Source: Kineosphaera limosa NBRC 100340
GTDB lineage: Bacteria > Actinomycetota > Actinomycetes > Actinomycetales > Dermatophilaceae
Assembly (NCBI RefSeq): GCF_000298215.1
Contig: NZ_BAHD01000062.1
Span: 1-41,181 of the forward strand
Length of the DNA stretch: 41,181 bases
Direction of reading: 5' to 3'
Position 1 is the stretch's first letter. The number at the start of each line of letters is the position of its first letter. The notes under the pieces were generated by a model. The model worked only from the letters and a program-made list of their open reading frames with translations. It was not told the DNA's origin and did not search any database. The translations under genes were made by a program, and so were the position numbers. This document shows, one piece after another, positions 16,125 to 23,786 of this stretch.

Positions 16125-16143
16125 GCCAGCCGCGGGCGGCCCG

Positions 16144-16191
16144 ACACGTCGAGCATCGGGAGGCCGCGGGATCGTGGCCGTCGCCGGAACG
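16144..16191 (-). repeat. Decayed copy of the PFK gene 3' end
   Basis: This stretch matches 16973-17021, the last codons of the phosphofructokinase gene, over about 48 bases. The first 20 or so bases are identical, then come one substitution, an indel and a further identical block GTGGCCGTCGCCGG. In this copy the frame is broken and the stop codon is absent. Together the two copies flank the toxin-antitoxin genes. Confidence 0.8.
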
Positions 16192-16250
16192 GCTAATGAC
16201 CCCTGGAGCAGCAGTAGAAGCCCTCTCACCGCAGCGCCATCCCGCCCTGA

Positions 16251-16268
16251 TAGCACAAGTGCTACCCT
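16251..16268 (+). promoter_or_regulatory. Autoregulatory operator overlapping a leaderless -10 box
   Basis: TAGCAC-AA-GTGCTA (16251-16264) is a perfect 6-bp-arm palindrome typical of Phd/VapB operators. Its last two bases are the start of TACCCT (16263-16268), a TANNNT box six bases before the antitoxin ATG. Binding of the antitoxin would block RNA polymerase. No ribosome site is present, which fits a leaderless mRNA. Confidence 0.65.
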
Positions 16269-16274
16269 GGGCCG

Positions 16275-16523
16275 ATGGAGAGTGTTGGCCTGCGCGAACT
16301 GCGCCAAGACGCCTCTGAGCTGCTCCGTCGCGTAGAGGCGGGGGAAGAGATCACCATCACGGTGTCTGGTCGACCCAGCGCAGTATTGGTCCCAGCCCGA
16401 CCGCGGCAGTGGCGCGCTTGGAACGACTACGCGGAGCTGTTCAAAGGGCAGGCAGACGGCGACTGGGGGCAGGATCGCGAACTGCTCGACAACGAGCTTC
16501 ACGATCCCTGGGATCAGGCGTGA
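16275..16523 (+). CDS. Phd/YefM-type antitoxin
   Basis: This 82-residue protein has the Phd N-terminal DNA-binding fold: MESVGLRELRQDASELLRRV, EAGEEITITVSGRPSAVLVP. The C-terminal part (WNDYAELFKGQADGDWGQDR and an acidic tail) would wrap the toxin. The ATG is set by the leaderless promoter, and the stop overlaps the toxin start (GTGA). It should neutralise the PIN-domain toxin and repress its own promoter through the palindrome at 16251. The module is inserted between acs and PFK, a junction not present in the mycobacterial order I compare with. Confidence 0.88.
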   Translation: MESVGLRELRQDASELLRRVEAGEEITITVSGRPSAVLVPARPRQWRAWNDYAELFKGQADGDWGQDRELLDNELHDPWDQA

Positions 16524-16924
16524 GCGAGCCGCCGCAGGCGCCGCCACGCGTGCTTCTCGACACGAGTGTCGTCCTCGCCACCGGCATCTCGCCGATCCCC
16601 GGTGTGCAAGCCATCAGCGTCGCGACACTGGCCGAGCTTCATTTCGGCGTTCTGGTGGCCAAGACCCCCGAGGTCCGCGCCGAGCGCCTGCGTCGGCTCA
16701 GCATCTTGCAGCGGCGCTTCGACCCGCTCCCCGTCGATGATGCAGTGGCGGACAGCTACGGCCAACTGGCGGCTGCCGTCGTCCATGCGGGCCGGCAGCC
16801 GCGTCGTCGAGTCTTGGATCTACTGATCGCCGCAACTGCCCACGCCCATGACGCCAGCCTCTACACGCGGAACGAAAACGACTTCGAGGGGCTCGAGCAC
16901 CTCATCGAGGTGGTCCCGGTCTAA
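16520..16924 (+). CDS. PIN-domain toxin, VapC type
   Basis: This 134-residue predicted ribonuclease carries the four acidic PIN residues: Asp14 (VLLDTSVV), Glu39 (ATLAELHFG), Asp100 (RVLDLLIAATA) and Asp121 (NENDFEGL). VapC toxins cleave tRNA or rRNA when the antitoxin is degraded. The real start is the GTG at 16520 overlapping the antitoxin stop. A longer in-frame ORF from 16409 lies inside the antitoxin and is not credible. The stop is 46 bases from the PFK stop on the other strand, so the two genes converge. All active-site residues are intact, so the toxin is probably functional. Confidence 0.88.
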   Translation: MSEPPQAPPRVLLDTSVVLATGISPIPGVQAISVATLAELHFGVLVAKTPEVRAERLRRLSILQRRFDPLPVDDAVADSYGQLAAAVVHAGRQPRRRVLDLLIAATAHAHDASLYTRNENDFEGLEHLIEVVPV

Positions 16925-16970
16925 GGCCACGGTGCCCTTCGAGCGGGGCACGATCGGCGCTGGCCGGCAC

Positions 16971-19292
16971 CTACACGTCGAGCATCGGGAGGCGGCGGGG
17001 GTCGTGGCCGTCGCCGGGGCGGGCCATCATCTCGATGGCGGGGCGGAACTGCATCCACCACTGGTCGACGGGGCGCCGCTTGGTCAGGTCGGCTACCTCC
17101 GGCAGGTGCGCCAGGTTACCCACCGACATCCGACCCTCGACGAGGCCCACGAAGGCCGCGTCGCGGCGGCCGCGTTCGAACTGCTCGACAAGCTGATCGA
17201 CCGCGAACGACACGAGGCGCGTCGCGAGTAGCCGGTCGAACGGCGACGGGCTCCCACCCTGCTGCAAGTGCCCGATGTGAGCCTCCCGCACGTCGAAGGA
17301 GTCGCCGCCCTCCTCCTCGAACAGCCGCGCCAACACATTCGTCGTGTAGTGCTCGCTCGCCTCCTCGTTGCGCACCACGAGGTAGAGGCGCCGGCCCGCG
17401 TCGAAGACCGCCTTCATCTCCTCGATCTCATCGACCAGCGACGCCAACGTCACCCCCTCCTCATTGAGGTAGACGCGCTCCGCACCCGAGGCCAGGCCCG
17501 ACATGAACGCCAAGAACCCGCAGCGGCGGCCCATCACCTCCGCGACGAAGCAGCGGCGGCTCGCGCTCGCCGACTGCTTGACCCGGTCCAGCGCCCACAC
17601 CGCGTTGTTCAGCGCCGTGTCCGCGCCGATCGACAACTCCGAACCCGGCAGGTTGTTGTCGATGCTCGCCGGAACGCACAGGATGGGGATGTTGAACGCC
17701 GGATAGCGCGTGCGCTCCGTCGCCAGCAGGTGGCCGGAGCGGTAGGCGTTGAACCCGCCGACGATCAGCAGCGCGTCGATGTTGTGCGCCTCGATGCTGC
17801 GGGCCACGCCGTACAACTCTTCTTGCGTCGGCAGCCGGCGCCGGGTGCCCAGCTCCGCGCCGCCCTCACCCATCCAGCCTTCGACGTCGGCCCAGTCCAG
17901 CTCACCGACGGCGCCCTTGAGCAGCCCCGGAAATCCGCCGCTGACTCCCAGCGGCGTCAACCCCGCCTGCAGCCCCAAACGCACCGCCGCCGACGACGCC
18001 GCGTTCATCCCTGGGGCCAAACCGCCGCAATGCAGAATCGCCACCCGTTTGCTGCCCGACGCCGGCGAACCCACCGCCCGCGTCAGCGCCCCGAACAGCC
18101 CGATCGCCTTGCCGAAGCTCTCCCCGCGCGCCTCGATCGCTTTGTCGTACTCGCCCTCCTTGATGTACCCGGCGACCGCGCGGGTGTTCTCGATGGACTG
18201 CACCAGCGGCAGCCGCGCGAGCCGGTTGCGACGCACCCCGATGATGTGGGCCGGGCTGTCCGCCGTGGCCGCCAGCACGTCCTGCACTGCCGCGATCCCC
18301 AGCAGCGTGCTCATCCACCGGTCGTAGGCGCTCGGCGTGCCGCCGCGCTGCACGTGCCCGAGAATCGTGATCCGCGCGTCCTCCCCCAGCCCCCGCTCGA
18401 TGACGTCGTGCAGCCGGTCGACATCGATGCGCTCACCCTGCCGATCCAGCGCGCCCTCGGCGACGAGCACGATGCTGTCGCGCCGCCCCGCCGCCCGCGC
18501 CGCGGCGAGCTTGTCGCACAGCCGCTCCTCCCAGCCGTCGCGCGGCGGATCCTCCGGCACGAACACCGCATCCGCGCCGCCGGCGATCGCCGCCGACAGC
18601 GGCAGATACCCGCAGTGCCGGCCCATGACCTCCACGATGAACGTGCGCTGATGGCTGGCCGCCGTGCTGGAGATCGCGTCGAGGGCCTCAATGATGCGGT
18701 GCAGCGCGGAGTCGGTGCCGATCGTCATGTCGGTACCGACGAGGTCGTTGTCGATGGAGCCCACGATGCCGGCGACCATGAGGGTCGGATGCGCCGCCAT
18801 CGTCTCGGCGGAAATCTCACCCCGTTCGTGCAACTCCCGCAGGAGGTCGGGCCACTCCCGGCGAAACAGGTCGGTGCCGGTGAGGCTGCCGTCGCCGCCG
18901 ATGACGACGAGCCGGTCGATGCCGCGCTCGAGCAGGTTCTTGGCCGCCGTGCGCCGCCCCTCACGCTCACGGAAGGCCGCGCAGCGGGCCGTGCCGATGA
19001 TCGTGCCGCCCCGATGCATGATGTTGCCGACGTCGTCCCAGGTCATCTCGCGTATGCCGGGGCCGCCGTCGACCGCACCCTGATAGCCCTCGTAGATGGC
19101 GAACGGGCGCGCCCCGAGGTGAATCGCGCCGCGGACCACGGCCCGCACCGCCGCATTCATGCCCTGCGCGTCACCGCCGCTGGTCAGCACCCCGATGCGC
19201 GGTCCACCGCGCTCGCTGCTGCCCGCAGGCCCCTGGGGCGCCTGCTCGCTCGTCGTGTTGTCCTGTTCCCGATCCAGCCGCTGGGTCGTCAC
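16971..19292 (-). CDS. pfkA: Two-domain, eukaryotic-type 6-phosphofructokinase
   Basis: This 773-residue protein is a tandem duplication of the bacterial PFK fold, as in animal and fungal PFK1; bacterial enzymes are usually near 320 residues. The N-terminal domain (about 30-400) is intact: GGDGS at 132-136, VGSIDNDLVGTDMTIGTDSA with catalytic Asp181, and MGRHCGYL. Gly in GGDGS and Gly-Ser before IDND point to ATP, not PPi, as donor. The C-terminal domain (about 415-770) is degenerate: GGDGS is replaced by VGGFNAYRSG and SIDND by SIDNN. In eukaryotic enzymes this half became the allosteric part. The start is GTG at 19292, with a weak CAGACT box six bases before it. The last codons are duplicated at 16144. 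Confidence 0.92.
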   Translation of the reverse strand: MTTQRLDREQDNTTSEQAPQGPAGSSERGGPRIGVLTSGGDAQGMNAAVRAVVRGAIHLGARPFAIYEGYQGAVDGGPGIREMTWDDVGNIMHRGGTIIGTARCAAFREREGRRTAAKNLLERGIDRLVVIGGDGSLTGTDLFRREWPDLLRELHERGEISAETMAAHPTLMVAGIVGSIDNDLVGTDMTIGTDSALHRIIEALDAISSTAASHQRTFIVEVMGRHCGYLPLSAAIAGGADAVFVPEDPPRDGWEERLCDKLAAARAAGRRDSIVLVAEGALDRQGERIDVDRLHDVIERGLGEDARITILGHVQRGGTPSAYDRWMSTLLGIAAVQDVLAATADSPAHIIGVRRNRLARLPLVQSIENTRAVAGYIKEGEYDKAIEARGESFGKAIGLFGALTRAVGSPASGSKRVAILHCGGLAPGMNAASSAAVRLGLQAGLTPLGVSGGFPGLLKGAVGELDWADVEGWMGEGGAELGTRRRLPTQEELYGVARSIEAHNIDALLIVGGFNAYRSGHLLATERTRYPAFNIPILCVPASIDNNLPGSELSIGADTALNNAVWALDRVKQSASASRRCFVAEVMGRRCGFLAFMSGLASGAERVYLNEEGVTLASLVDEIEEMKAVFDAGRRLYLVVRNEEASEHYTTNVLARLFEEEGGDSFDVREAHIGHLQQGGSPSPFDRLLATRLVSFAVDQLVEQFERGRRDAAFVGLVEGRMSVGNLAHLPEVADLTKRRPVDQWWMQFRPAIEMMARPGDGHDPRRLPMLDV

Positions 19293-19453
19293 GGTCCCAG
19301 TCTGTCGTGCCGGACACCCCGATAGTCAGCACAGCCCCCAGATATGCGCAAAGCCCCGCGCTGGCGGAGCGAATCGGACGATCTGCCGGATGCCGCCCCG
19401 GGCGATGTCGAACCGCGCTGGATTCCTGCCGTCCGGCCGCGCCATCCTGTGCC

Positions 19454-19459
19454 GATAAT
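19454..19459 (+). promoter_or_regulatory. Candidate -10 box for the GntR regulator
   Basis: GATAAT is one base from the TATAAT consensus and lies 54 bases before the chosen GTG at 19514, inside the 221-bp gap from PFK. No clear -35 is seen. Confidence 0.35.
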
Positions 19460-19513
19460 CCCTGCCGTGGTGTCATGGTGGAGGGGAGGACCCGCCGAGA
19501 GGAAGGCCGCATC

Positions 19514-20257
19514 GTGAGTGACGCGGACCAACGACCGGCCGACGCGCAGGCCGATCAAGACGATTCAGCCGGCGCAGGCGGCCTGGTGGCCGTACTGACG
19601 CGGCCCAGCGGATACACGTCAGGGCCGCAGGTGCTCGCCGAGCTACGCCGAGCCATCGCCTCCGGCGAGGTGGCGCCGGGCACGGCGATCCCCCTCGACG
19701 ATGTGGCGGGCTTCTTCGGCGTCAGCCGGATCCCGGTGCGCGAGGCGCTGAAAACGCTGCTCGGAGAGGGCCTGCTCGACCATGAGCCGCGCCTGGGCTA
19801 CACGGTGGCGCGCCTCTCGGATGCCGAACTGGGCGAGCTCTACCTCGTCGCCGGGGCGCTGGAGGCGGCCGGGCTGGCGCGGGCCGTCGAAAACGCCACG
19901 GAGGCCGACCACGAGCATCTGCGCCAGATCCACGGGCAGGTCGACACGGCGGTGGTGGCCGACCCGGTCGCCTTCGGGCGCCTGAGTCGGGCGTTCCACG
20001 AGGCGATGCTGGCGCCCTGCCGCATGCCGCGATTGCTGCACATGCTGCGCGTCGCCTGGAATGTCACCGAGCCCAGCAAAGCGATGGTCCGGCTCACCCG
20101 CGACGAGCGCGAGCATCTGCGCGTCGACCACGAGCAGATTCTGGCCGCCTACGTGGCCCGCGATGCCCAACTGCTGGGCAGCCTGGCCCACGAACACACC
20201 GAGCGCATCGGCGCGGCGGTCGCGGCACCCGACTCCGCGTCGCCCGAGCACGGCTGA
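19514..20257 (+). CDS. GntR-family transcriptional regulator (FadR/FCD subfamily)
   Basis: This 247-residue regulator has an N-terminal winged helix at about residues 35-105 (QVLAELRRAIASGEVAPGTA, then FFGVSRIPVREALKTLLGEG, then YTVARLS). An all-helical FCD ligand domain follows, with the His residues expected for metal and ligand binding (AFHEAM, RVDHEQI, LAHEHTER). Such proteins respond to carboxylates or sugar acids. GAGAGGAAGG at 19497-19506 supports GTG at 19514, but an in-frame ATG at 19475 would add 13 residues. It stands alone, divergent from PFK and 99 bases before the holin-like gene. Target unknown; control of a neighbouring carbon gene is possible but not shown. Confidence 0.88.
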   Translation: MSDADQRPADAQADQDDSAGAGGLVAVLTRPSGYTSGPQVLAELRRAIASGEVAPGTAIPLDDVAGFFGVSRIPVREALKTLLGEGLLDHEPRLGYTVARLSDAELGELYLVAGALEAAGLARAVENATEADHEHLRQIHGQVDTAVVADPVAFGRLSRAFHEAMLAPCRMPRLLHMLRVAWNVTEPSKAMVRLTRDEREHLRVDHEQILAAYVARDAQLLGSLAHEHTERIGAAVAAPDSASPEHG

Positions 20258-20299
20258 CCGTCCCGGGGTGGCGGAGTCGCTGGCCCGCCACACGCTCGC

Positions 20300-20305
20300 T
20301 AGGGT
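20300..20305 (+). promoter_or_regulatory. Candidate -10 box for the holin-like gene
   Basis: TAGGGT matches TANNNT and would give a leader of about 45 bases before the ATG at 20357. Confidence 0.35.
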
Positions 20306-20356
20306 TTGTTCGTCCGACGCCCAGGGCCGCATCCCGGCCCGCTGGAGGAGGTAACA

Positions 20357-20851
20357 ATGGCCACGCACACCCCGGAGTCGGCCGCGCCGCAGGCGCCCCG
20401 CACCGCGGACCCGACGATCGGCAGGCTCGTCAACGACGCCCTGGTCGACGTCTCCACGCTGTTCCGCAGCGAGATCGCCCTGGCCAAGGCGGAGGTGACC
20501 AACGACGCGAAGAAGGCCGGCAAGGCCGGCGCCATGTTCGCCGCGGCAGGCTTCATCGCGGTCTTCGGCTTCCTGTTCCTGCTGCACACCATCGCGATGG
20601 GCATCATCGCGGTCGGGCTCGCACCCTGGCTCGCCTACCTCATCGTCACGCTCGTCCTCTTCCTCGTCGCAGGCATCCTCGGGCTCGTCGGCAAGAGCGC
20701 CCTCAAGGGCTTCAAGGGCAAGCCGGAGGCGGCCATCAACCAGGCCCAGAAGACCGTCGACGACCTCAAGCTCGCGGCGACGGGCGAGCGCACGGCCGCC
20801 CTGCGCCTGGCCGACCCGCACGCGCACGGCGCGACCGGCGTCAAGAAGTAG
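20357..20851 (+). CDS. Actinobacterial holin-X / phage holin family membrane protein
   Basis: This 164-residue membrane protein has an N-terminal helix with the family pattern IGRLVNDALVDVSTLFRSEI followed by ALAKAEVTNDAKKAGKAG. Two membrane segments follow, at about 58-82 (MFAAAGFIAVFGFLFLLHTI) and 92-115. A basic, Ala/Lys-rich tail ends in GVKK. The family (Phage_holin_3_6) is widespread in chromosomes, and despite its name most members are not part of prophages. GGAGGAGG lies upstream of the ATG. The place corresponds to Rv3669. Function in cells is unknown. Confidence 0.85.
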   Translation: MATHTPESAAPQAPRTADPTIGRLVNDALVDVSTLFRSEIALAKAEVTNDAKKAGKAGAMFAAAGFIAVFGFLFLLHTIAMGIIAVGLAPWLAYLIVTLVLFLVAGILGLVGKSALKGFKGKPEAAINQAQKTVDDLKLAATGERTAALRLADPHAHGATGVKK

Positions 20852-21850
20852 GTGCTCGGGCGGGCCCTGGCGGCCTCCAGCGCAATCACGGGCGCAGCAG
20901 CGGCACCGGTGTCGGGCGACACCGGTGCCGTTCTGGTGCCGGGGCCCTGGGAGCACCGGTTCGTCCCCGCCAACGGCACCCGGCTGCACGTCGCGCAGTC
21001 CGGCACCGGCCCGCTCGTGCTGCTCGTGCACGGATACCCGCAGTTCTGGTGGTCGTGGCGCGCGCAGCTACCCGCGCTCGCCGACGCCGGCTTCACCGCC
21101 GCCGCGGTCGATCTGCGGGGGCACGGGGCCTCGGACAAGCCGCCCCGCGGCTACGACCCCGGCACTTTGTGTGCCGACCTCGCGGCGCTCGTACGCAGCC
21201 TCGGGCACACGCGGGCGGTCGTCATCGGCCACGGCCTCGGCGGCTGGCTGGCCTGGGCGATGCCGCACCTGCATCCGCAGGTCGTCTCCGCCGTCGGTGT
21301 GCTCGCCATGCCGCATCCGCGGCTCCTGGGCCCCCGCACCCTCCCGTGGCGGTTGGCCAGGCCTATGTGGCAACGCCCGGTCCGCCGCGTCATCGGCGGA
21401 CCGGCCTCCCGCCGCCTCGCCGATCCCGCGATCCTCGAAGAGTCTCTGCACCGCTGGTCGGCGCCCGGCGGGGCCTGGCCCTCGACCGAGGTCGTCGCCC
21501 GCTACAGCCAAGCCCTCGCGCTGCCGTTCACGTCCCGCTCGGCGACCGAGGCGCACCGCTGGCTCGCCGGCGCCCACCTGCATCCGGCAGGTCGGCGCCT
21601 GCTGCGCACGATCGGGCGCACGGTCGACGTCCCGGTGTTGCAGGTGCACGGCGCGCAAGATCCGCTGCTGCCCGCGGTTCTGGCCGCCCGCTCCAGCGGG
21701 TACGTCCGCGGCACCTACGAGTGGCACCGTCTGCCGGGCGTCGGCCACTTCGTGCAGGAGGAGGCGCCCGCCGCCGCGACTGCCATCCTGACCCGCTGGT
21801 TGGGCGGCGACCCAGACGACCAGGTGAGCGCCGACCAGCCGAGCCGCTGA
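20852..21850 (+). CDS. Alpha/beta hydrolase, EphE-like, without a catalytic nucleophile
   Basis: This protein of up to 332 residues has the alpha/beta hydrolase fold: LLVHGYPQFWWSWR (oxyanion HGXP motif), AVDLRGHGASDKPPRGYD, the nucleophile-elbow region VIGHGLGG, a cap domain at about 160-250, and C-terminal QVHGAQDPLL and GVGHFVQEE carrying the acid and His. At the elbow the Ser or Asp of the usual GHSMGG/GHDWGG motif is Gly, so classical hydrolysis should be lost. GTG at 20852 directly follows the previous stop. A large inverted repeat at 20901-20930 makes the GTG at 20936 an equally possible start. Context matches Rv3670 (ephE), next to marP. It could be a binding protein or use another nucleophile. 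Confidence 0.8.
   Translation: MLGRALAASSAITGAAAAPVSGDTGAVLVPGPWEHRFVPANGTRLHVAQSGTGPLVLLVHGYPQFWWSWRAQLPALADAGFTAAAVDLRGHGASDKPPRGYDPGTLCADLAALVRSLGHTRAVVIGHGLGGWLAWAMPHLHPQVVSAVGVLAMPHPRLLGPRTLPWRLARPMWQRPVRRVIGGPASRRLADPAILEESLHRWSAPGGAWPSTEVVARYSQALALPFTSRSATEAHRWLAGAHLHPAGRRLLRTIGRTVDVPVLQVHGAQDPLLPAVLAARSSGYVRGTYEWHRLPGVGHFVQEEAPAAATAILTRWLGGDPDDQVSADQPSR
20901..20930 (+). terminator. Perfect 14-bp-arm inverted repeat, probable terminator
   Basis: CGGCACCGGTGTCG (20901-20914), a GG spacer and CGACACCGGTGCCG (20917-20930) are followed by TTCTGG. It lies 50 bases after the holin-like stop, inside the 5' part of the hydrolase frame. It may terminate the holin transcript or be an operator. 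If a terminator, the hydrolase likely starts at 20936. Confidence 0.55.
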
Positions 21851-21887
21851 GAAGTCGAGCCGCTGAGAAGTCCAGCCGCTGACCGTC
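21841..21887 (+). repeat. 16-bp tandem repeat spanning the hydrolase stop codon
   Basis: GAGCCGCTGAGAAGTC is repeated exactly at 21841 and 21857, with a third partial copy at 21873 (CAGCCGCTGACCGTC). The hydrolase stop TGA (21848-21850) is in the first unit. The array reaches the stop codon of the convergent marP gene. Confidence 0.9.
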
Positions 21888-23100
21888 AGGCCGCGCAGCG
21901 GCCCGTGCCCACGGGTGCGGAGGCCGCGCGCGCCTGGGCGAGCACCGGCTCCAGTTCGTTGTTGGTCAGGGCGTAGGCGGTCTGCGGGTCGTCCAGCGAG
22001 CGGGCGAAGATGACTCCGGCGACGCTGCCGTCGGTGCGCAACAGCGGCCCGCCGGAGTTGCCCGGCCGCACTCCGGCGCGCAGGGCGTACAGCTCCCGCG
22101 TCACCCCGCTGCGGCCGTAAATGTCGTCACCGCGCGCGTTCACCTCGCCGCGCACCCGGGCCGCCTGCACCCGGTACGGCCCGCCACCGGGGTAGCCGGC
22201 GACAACCGCCGAATCCCCGTGCGAGAGCGCGTCGCCCAATGGCAGTACCCGCGCCGAGGCGGGCAGGTTGGCGGAGAGCACCGCCAGGTCGCGGTCGGGA
22301 TCGAAGGCGACGACCTCGGCGCTCACGCGACGCACCCCGTGCACGAGCGTCACCTGTTCGGCACCGGCGACGACGTGTGCGTTCGTCACCACCAGCCCCG
22401 GCCCCGCGACCCAGCCCGAGCCCTCCTGCGAGCGCCCGCAGGCCAGGGCCAGGGCGTCGACCTGCCACACCGAGTCGACCACGCCCTGGATCGCCGGGGT
22501 GTTGGCGGCCGCCTCGTCGGCCGGGTCGACCGGCACGATCGGCTCGGCCCGGATGCCGTCGAAGGCCCGCGGCACCCCGTACCGGTCCAGCGTGAGCAAC
22601 ACCCGGCCCAGCAGACGGTCGCTCTGCGGGGGCATCGCGCGGTCGATCGCCGAGAGCACTTGCGACTGCGAGATCGTCGCGCCGACCGTGTTCGGAGCGG
22701 CGCCGCGCAACAGGCCCGCACCGAACCACGCGATCGTGATGACCACCAGCACCGTGAGCACGCTGCCGAGCACGTCGTCGAGCGGCCCGATACCGCCGCG
22801 ATGCAACCCGCGACGCAGGGGCCAGGCCAGGCGGGTCAGCAGCGATTGCCCGATCGTGCCGAGCACGAACAGGCCCACGACGAGCAGCAGCGGACCGGCC
22901 CACGGCGCCGCGAGCAGGCCGGAGTGGGCCTGCGCGGTGAAGTTCGCGATGGGCCCGGGCAGCAGCCACAACGCCAGCCCGGCGCCAACCAGGAAGCCCA
23001 CGGCCGAGAACGCCGTCAGCACCAGCCCGCGGCGGTAACCGATCATCGCGTAGGCGGCGAACACCAGCGCCAACAGCGCGTCGAAGATCATCGGCGTCAT
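21886..23100 (-). CDS. marP: MarP-type membrane serine protease
   Basis: This 404-residue protein has four membrane helices in its first 145 residues (CvpA-like region) and then a periplasmic chymotrypsin-fold protease. The triad is His242 (VVTNAHVVAG), Asp271 (DPDRDLAVL) and Ser349 (RPGNSGGPLL). Cys221 and Cys402 flank the protease domain at the places of the regulatory disulfide of M. tuberculosis MarP (Rv3671c), which is required for acid resistance. The ATG at 23100 overlaps the Nudix stop by four bases, so the gene is the last of the operon nth-Nudix-marP. An upstream in-frame extension within the Nudix gene is not real. Confidence 0.92.
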   Translation of the reverse strand: MTPMIFDALLALVFAAYAMIGYRRGLVLTAFSAVGFLVGAGLALWLLPGPIANFTAQAHSGLLAAPWAGPLLLVVGLFVLGTIGQSLLTRLAWPLRRGLHRGGIGPLDDVLGSVLTVLVVITIAWFGAGLLRGAAPNTVGATISQSQVLSAIDRAMPPQSDRLLGRVLLTLDRYGVPRAFDGIRAEPIVPVDPADEAAANTPAIQGVVDSVWQVDALALACGRSQEGSGWVAGPGLVVTNAHVVAGAEQVTLVHGVRRVSAEVVAFDPDRDLAVLSANLPASARVLPLGDALSHGDSAVVAGYPGGGPYRVQAARVRGEVNARGDDIYGRSGVTRELYALRAGVRPGNSGGPLLRTDGSVAGVIFARSLDDPQTAYALTNNELEPVLAQARAASAPVGTGRCAA

Positions 23101-23786
23101 GACGAGTCCACCTGCCGGGTGATGTCGTCGCTGGTCACGGGGCGTCCGTACCGCTGCGGTAGCGGCCGGGTGCGGGTGCTGTCCCACGCCCGCGTCAGGC
23201 CCGCCAGGTCGAAGGCCCCCGACAGCAGCGCCGCCGTGAACCCCCAGATGTAGAGGTCGTCCAGCTCGAACGCCGGGCCGCGGTAGCCGTTGGGATGGGT
23301 GGCGACGAAGCGCACCCCGGGGTCCAGCAGGCGGTCCAGCGGCACGCGCCGCACCGACTCCACCTCCTGCGGGGAACGCACGCTCAGGGCCGGCTCCAGC
23401 GCCGACCAACCCAGCACCGCGGTGACGACAGAGTTGCTGACCGGCACGTACACCGGCGGCAGGGTGCCGAACACGTCGACCCCCGCGGCGGCCAGGCCGA
23501 CCTCCTCATGGGCTTCCCGCAGCGCCGCAGCGACCGGCCCGTCATCCTGCGGGTCGATGCGGCCGCCGGGAAAGGAGACCTGCCCCGCGTGGGCCCGCAG
23601 CCGCGACGACCGCTGGGTGAGTACGACGGAATCGCCCCCCGCCGCATCCGGGTAGAACAGCATGAGCACAGCCGACGCCCGGCCTCCGTCCCGAGGGGGG
23701 CTGAGCCGGCCAAGGTCGGCGGGGTCGACGTCGGTGGCGGCGGCAGCCAGCGCGTCGACCCACGTCGGCCGCGCCGAGTGCCTCAC
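23097..23786 (-). CDS. CoA pyrophosphatase-like Nudix hydrolase
   Basis: This 229-residue cytoplasmic enzyme is of the NudL/YeaB group that cleaves CoA to phosphopantetheine and 3',5'-ADP. It has the family lead [16 protein letters not shown] and Nudix helix [11 protein letters not shown], with one extra residue between the halves as in Nud[17 protein letters not shown] and the later [15 protein letters not shown] are also typical. The start is GTG at 23786 overlapping the nth stop (GTGA); the open frame upstream lies within nth. The position matches Rv3672c. The redox protein found between this gene and nth in mycobacteria (Rv3673c) is absent here. Confidence 0.88.
   Translation of the reverse strand: MRHSARPTWVDALAAAATDVDPADLGRLSPPRDGGRASAVLMLFYPDAAGGDSVVLTQRSSRLRAHAGQVSFPGGRIDPQDDGPVAAALREAHEEVGLAAAGVDVFGTLPPVYVPVSNSVVTAVLGWSALEPALSVRSPQEVESVRRVPLDRLLDPGVRFVATHPNGYRGPAFELDDLYIWGFTAALLSGAFDLAGLTRAWDSTRTRPLPQRYGRPVTSDDITRQVDSS

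Noticed and set aside
16971-19292. PPi-dependent phosphofructokinase linked to the pyrophosphatase
   Set aside because: GGDGS and Gly-Ser before IDND are the ATP-type residues; PPi enzymes have GGDDS and Lys at the second place.
20357-20851. Prophage remnant because of the holin-family gene
   Set aside because: This holin family is a common chromosomal protein in actinobacteria and no other phage gene is nearby.
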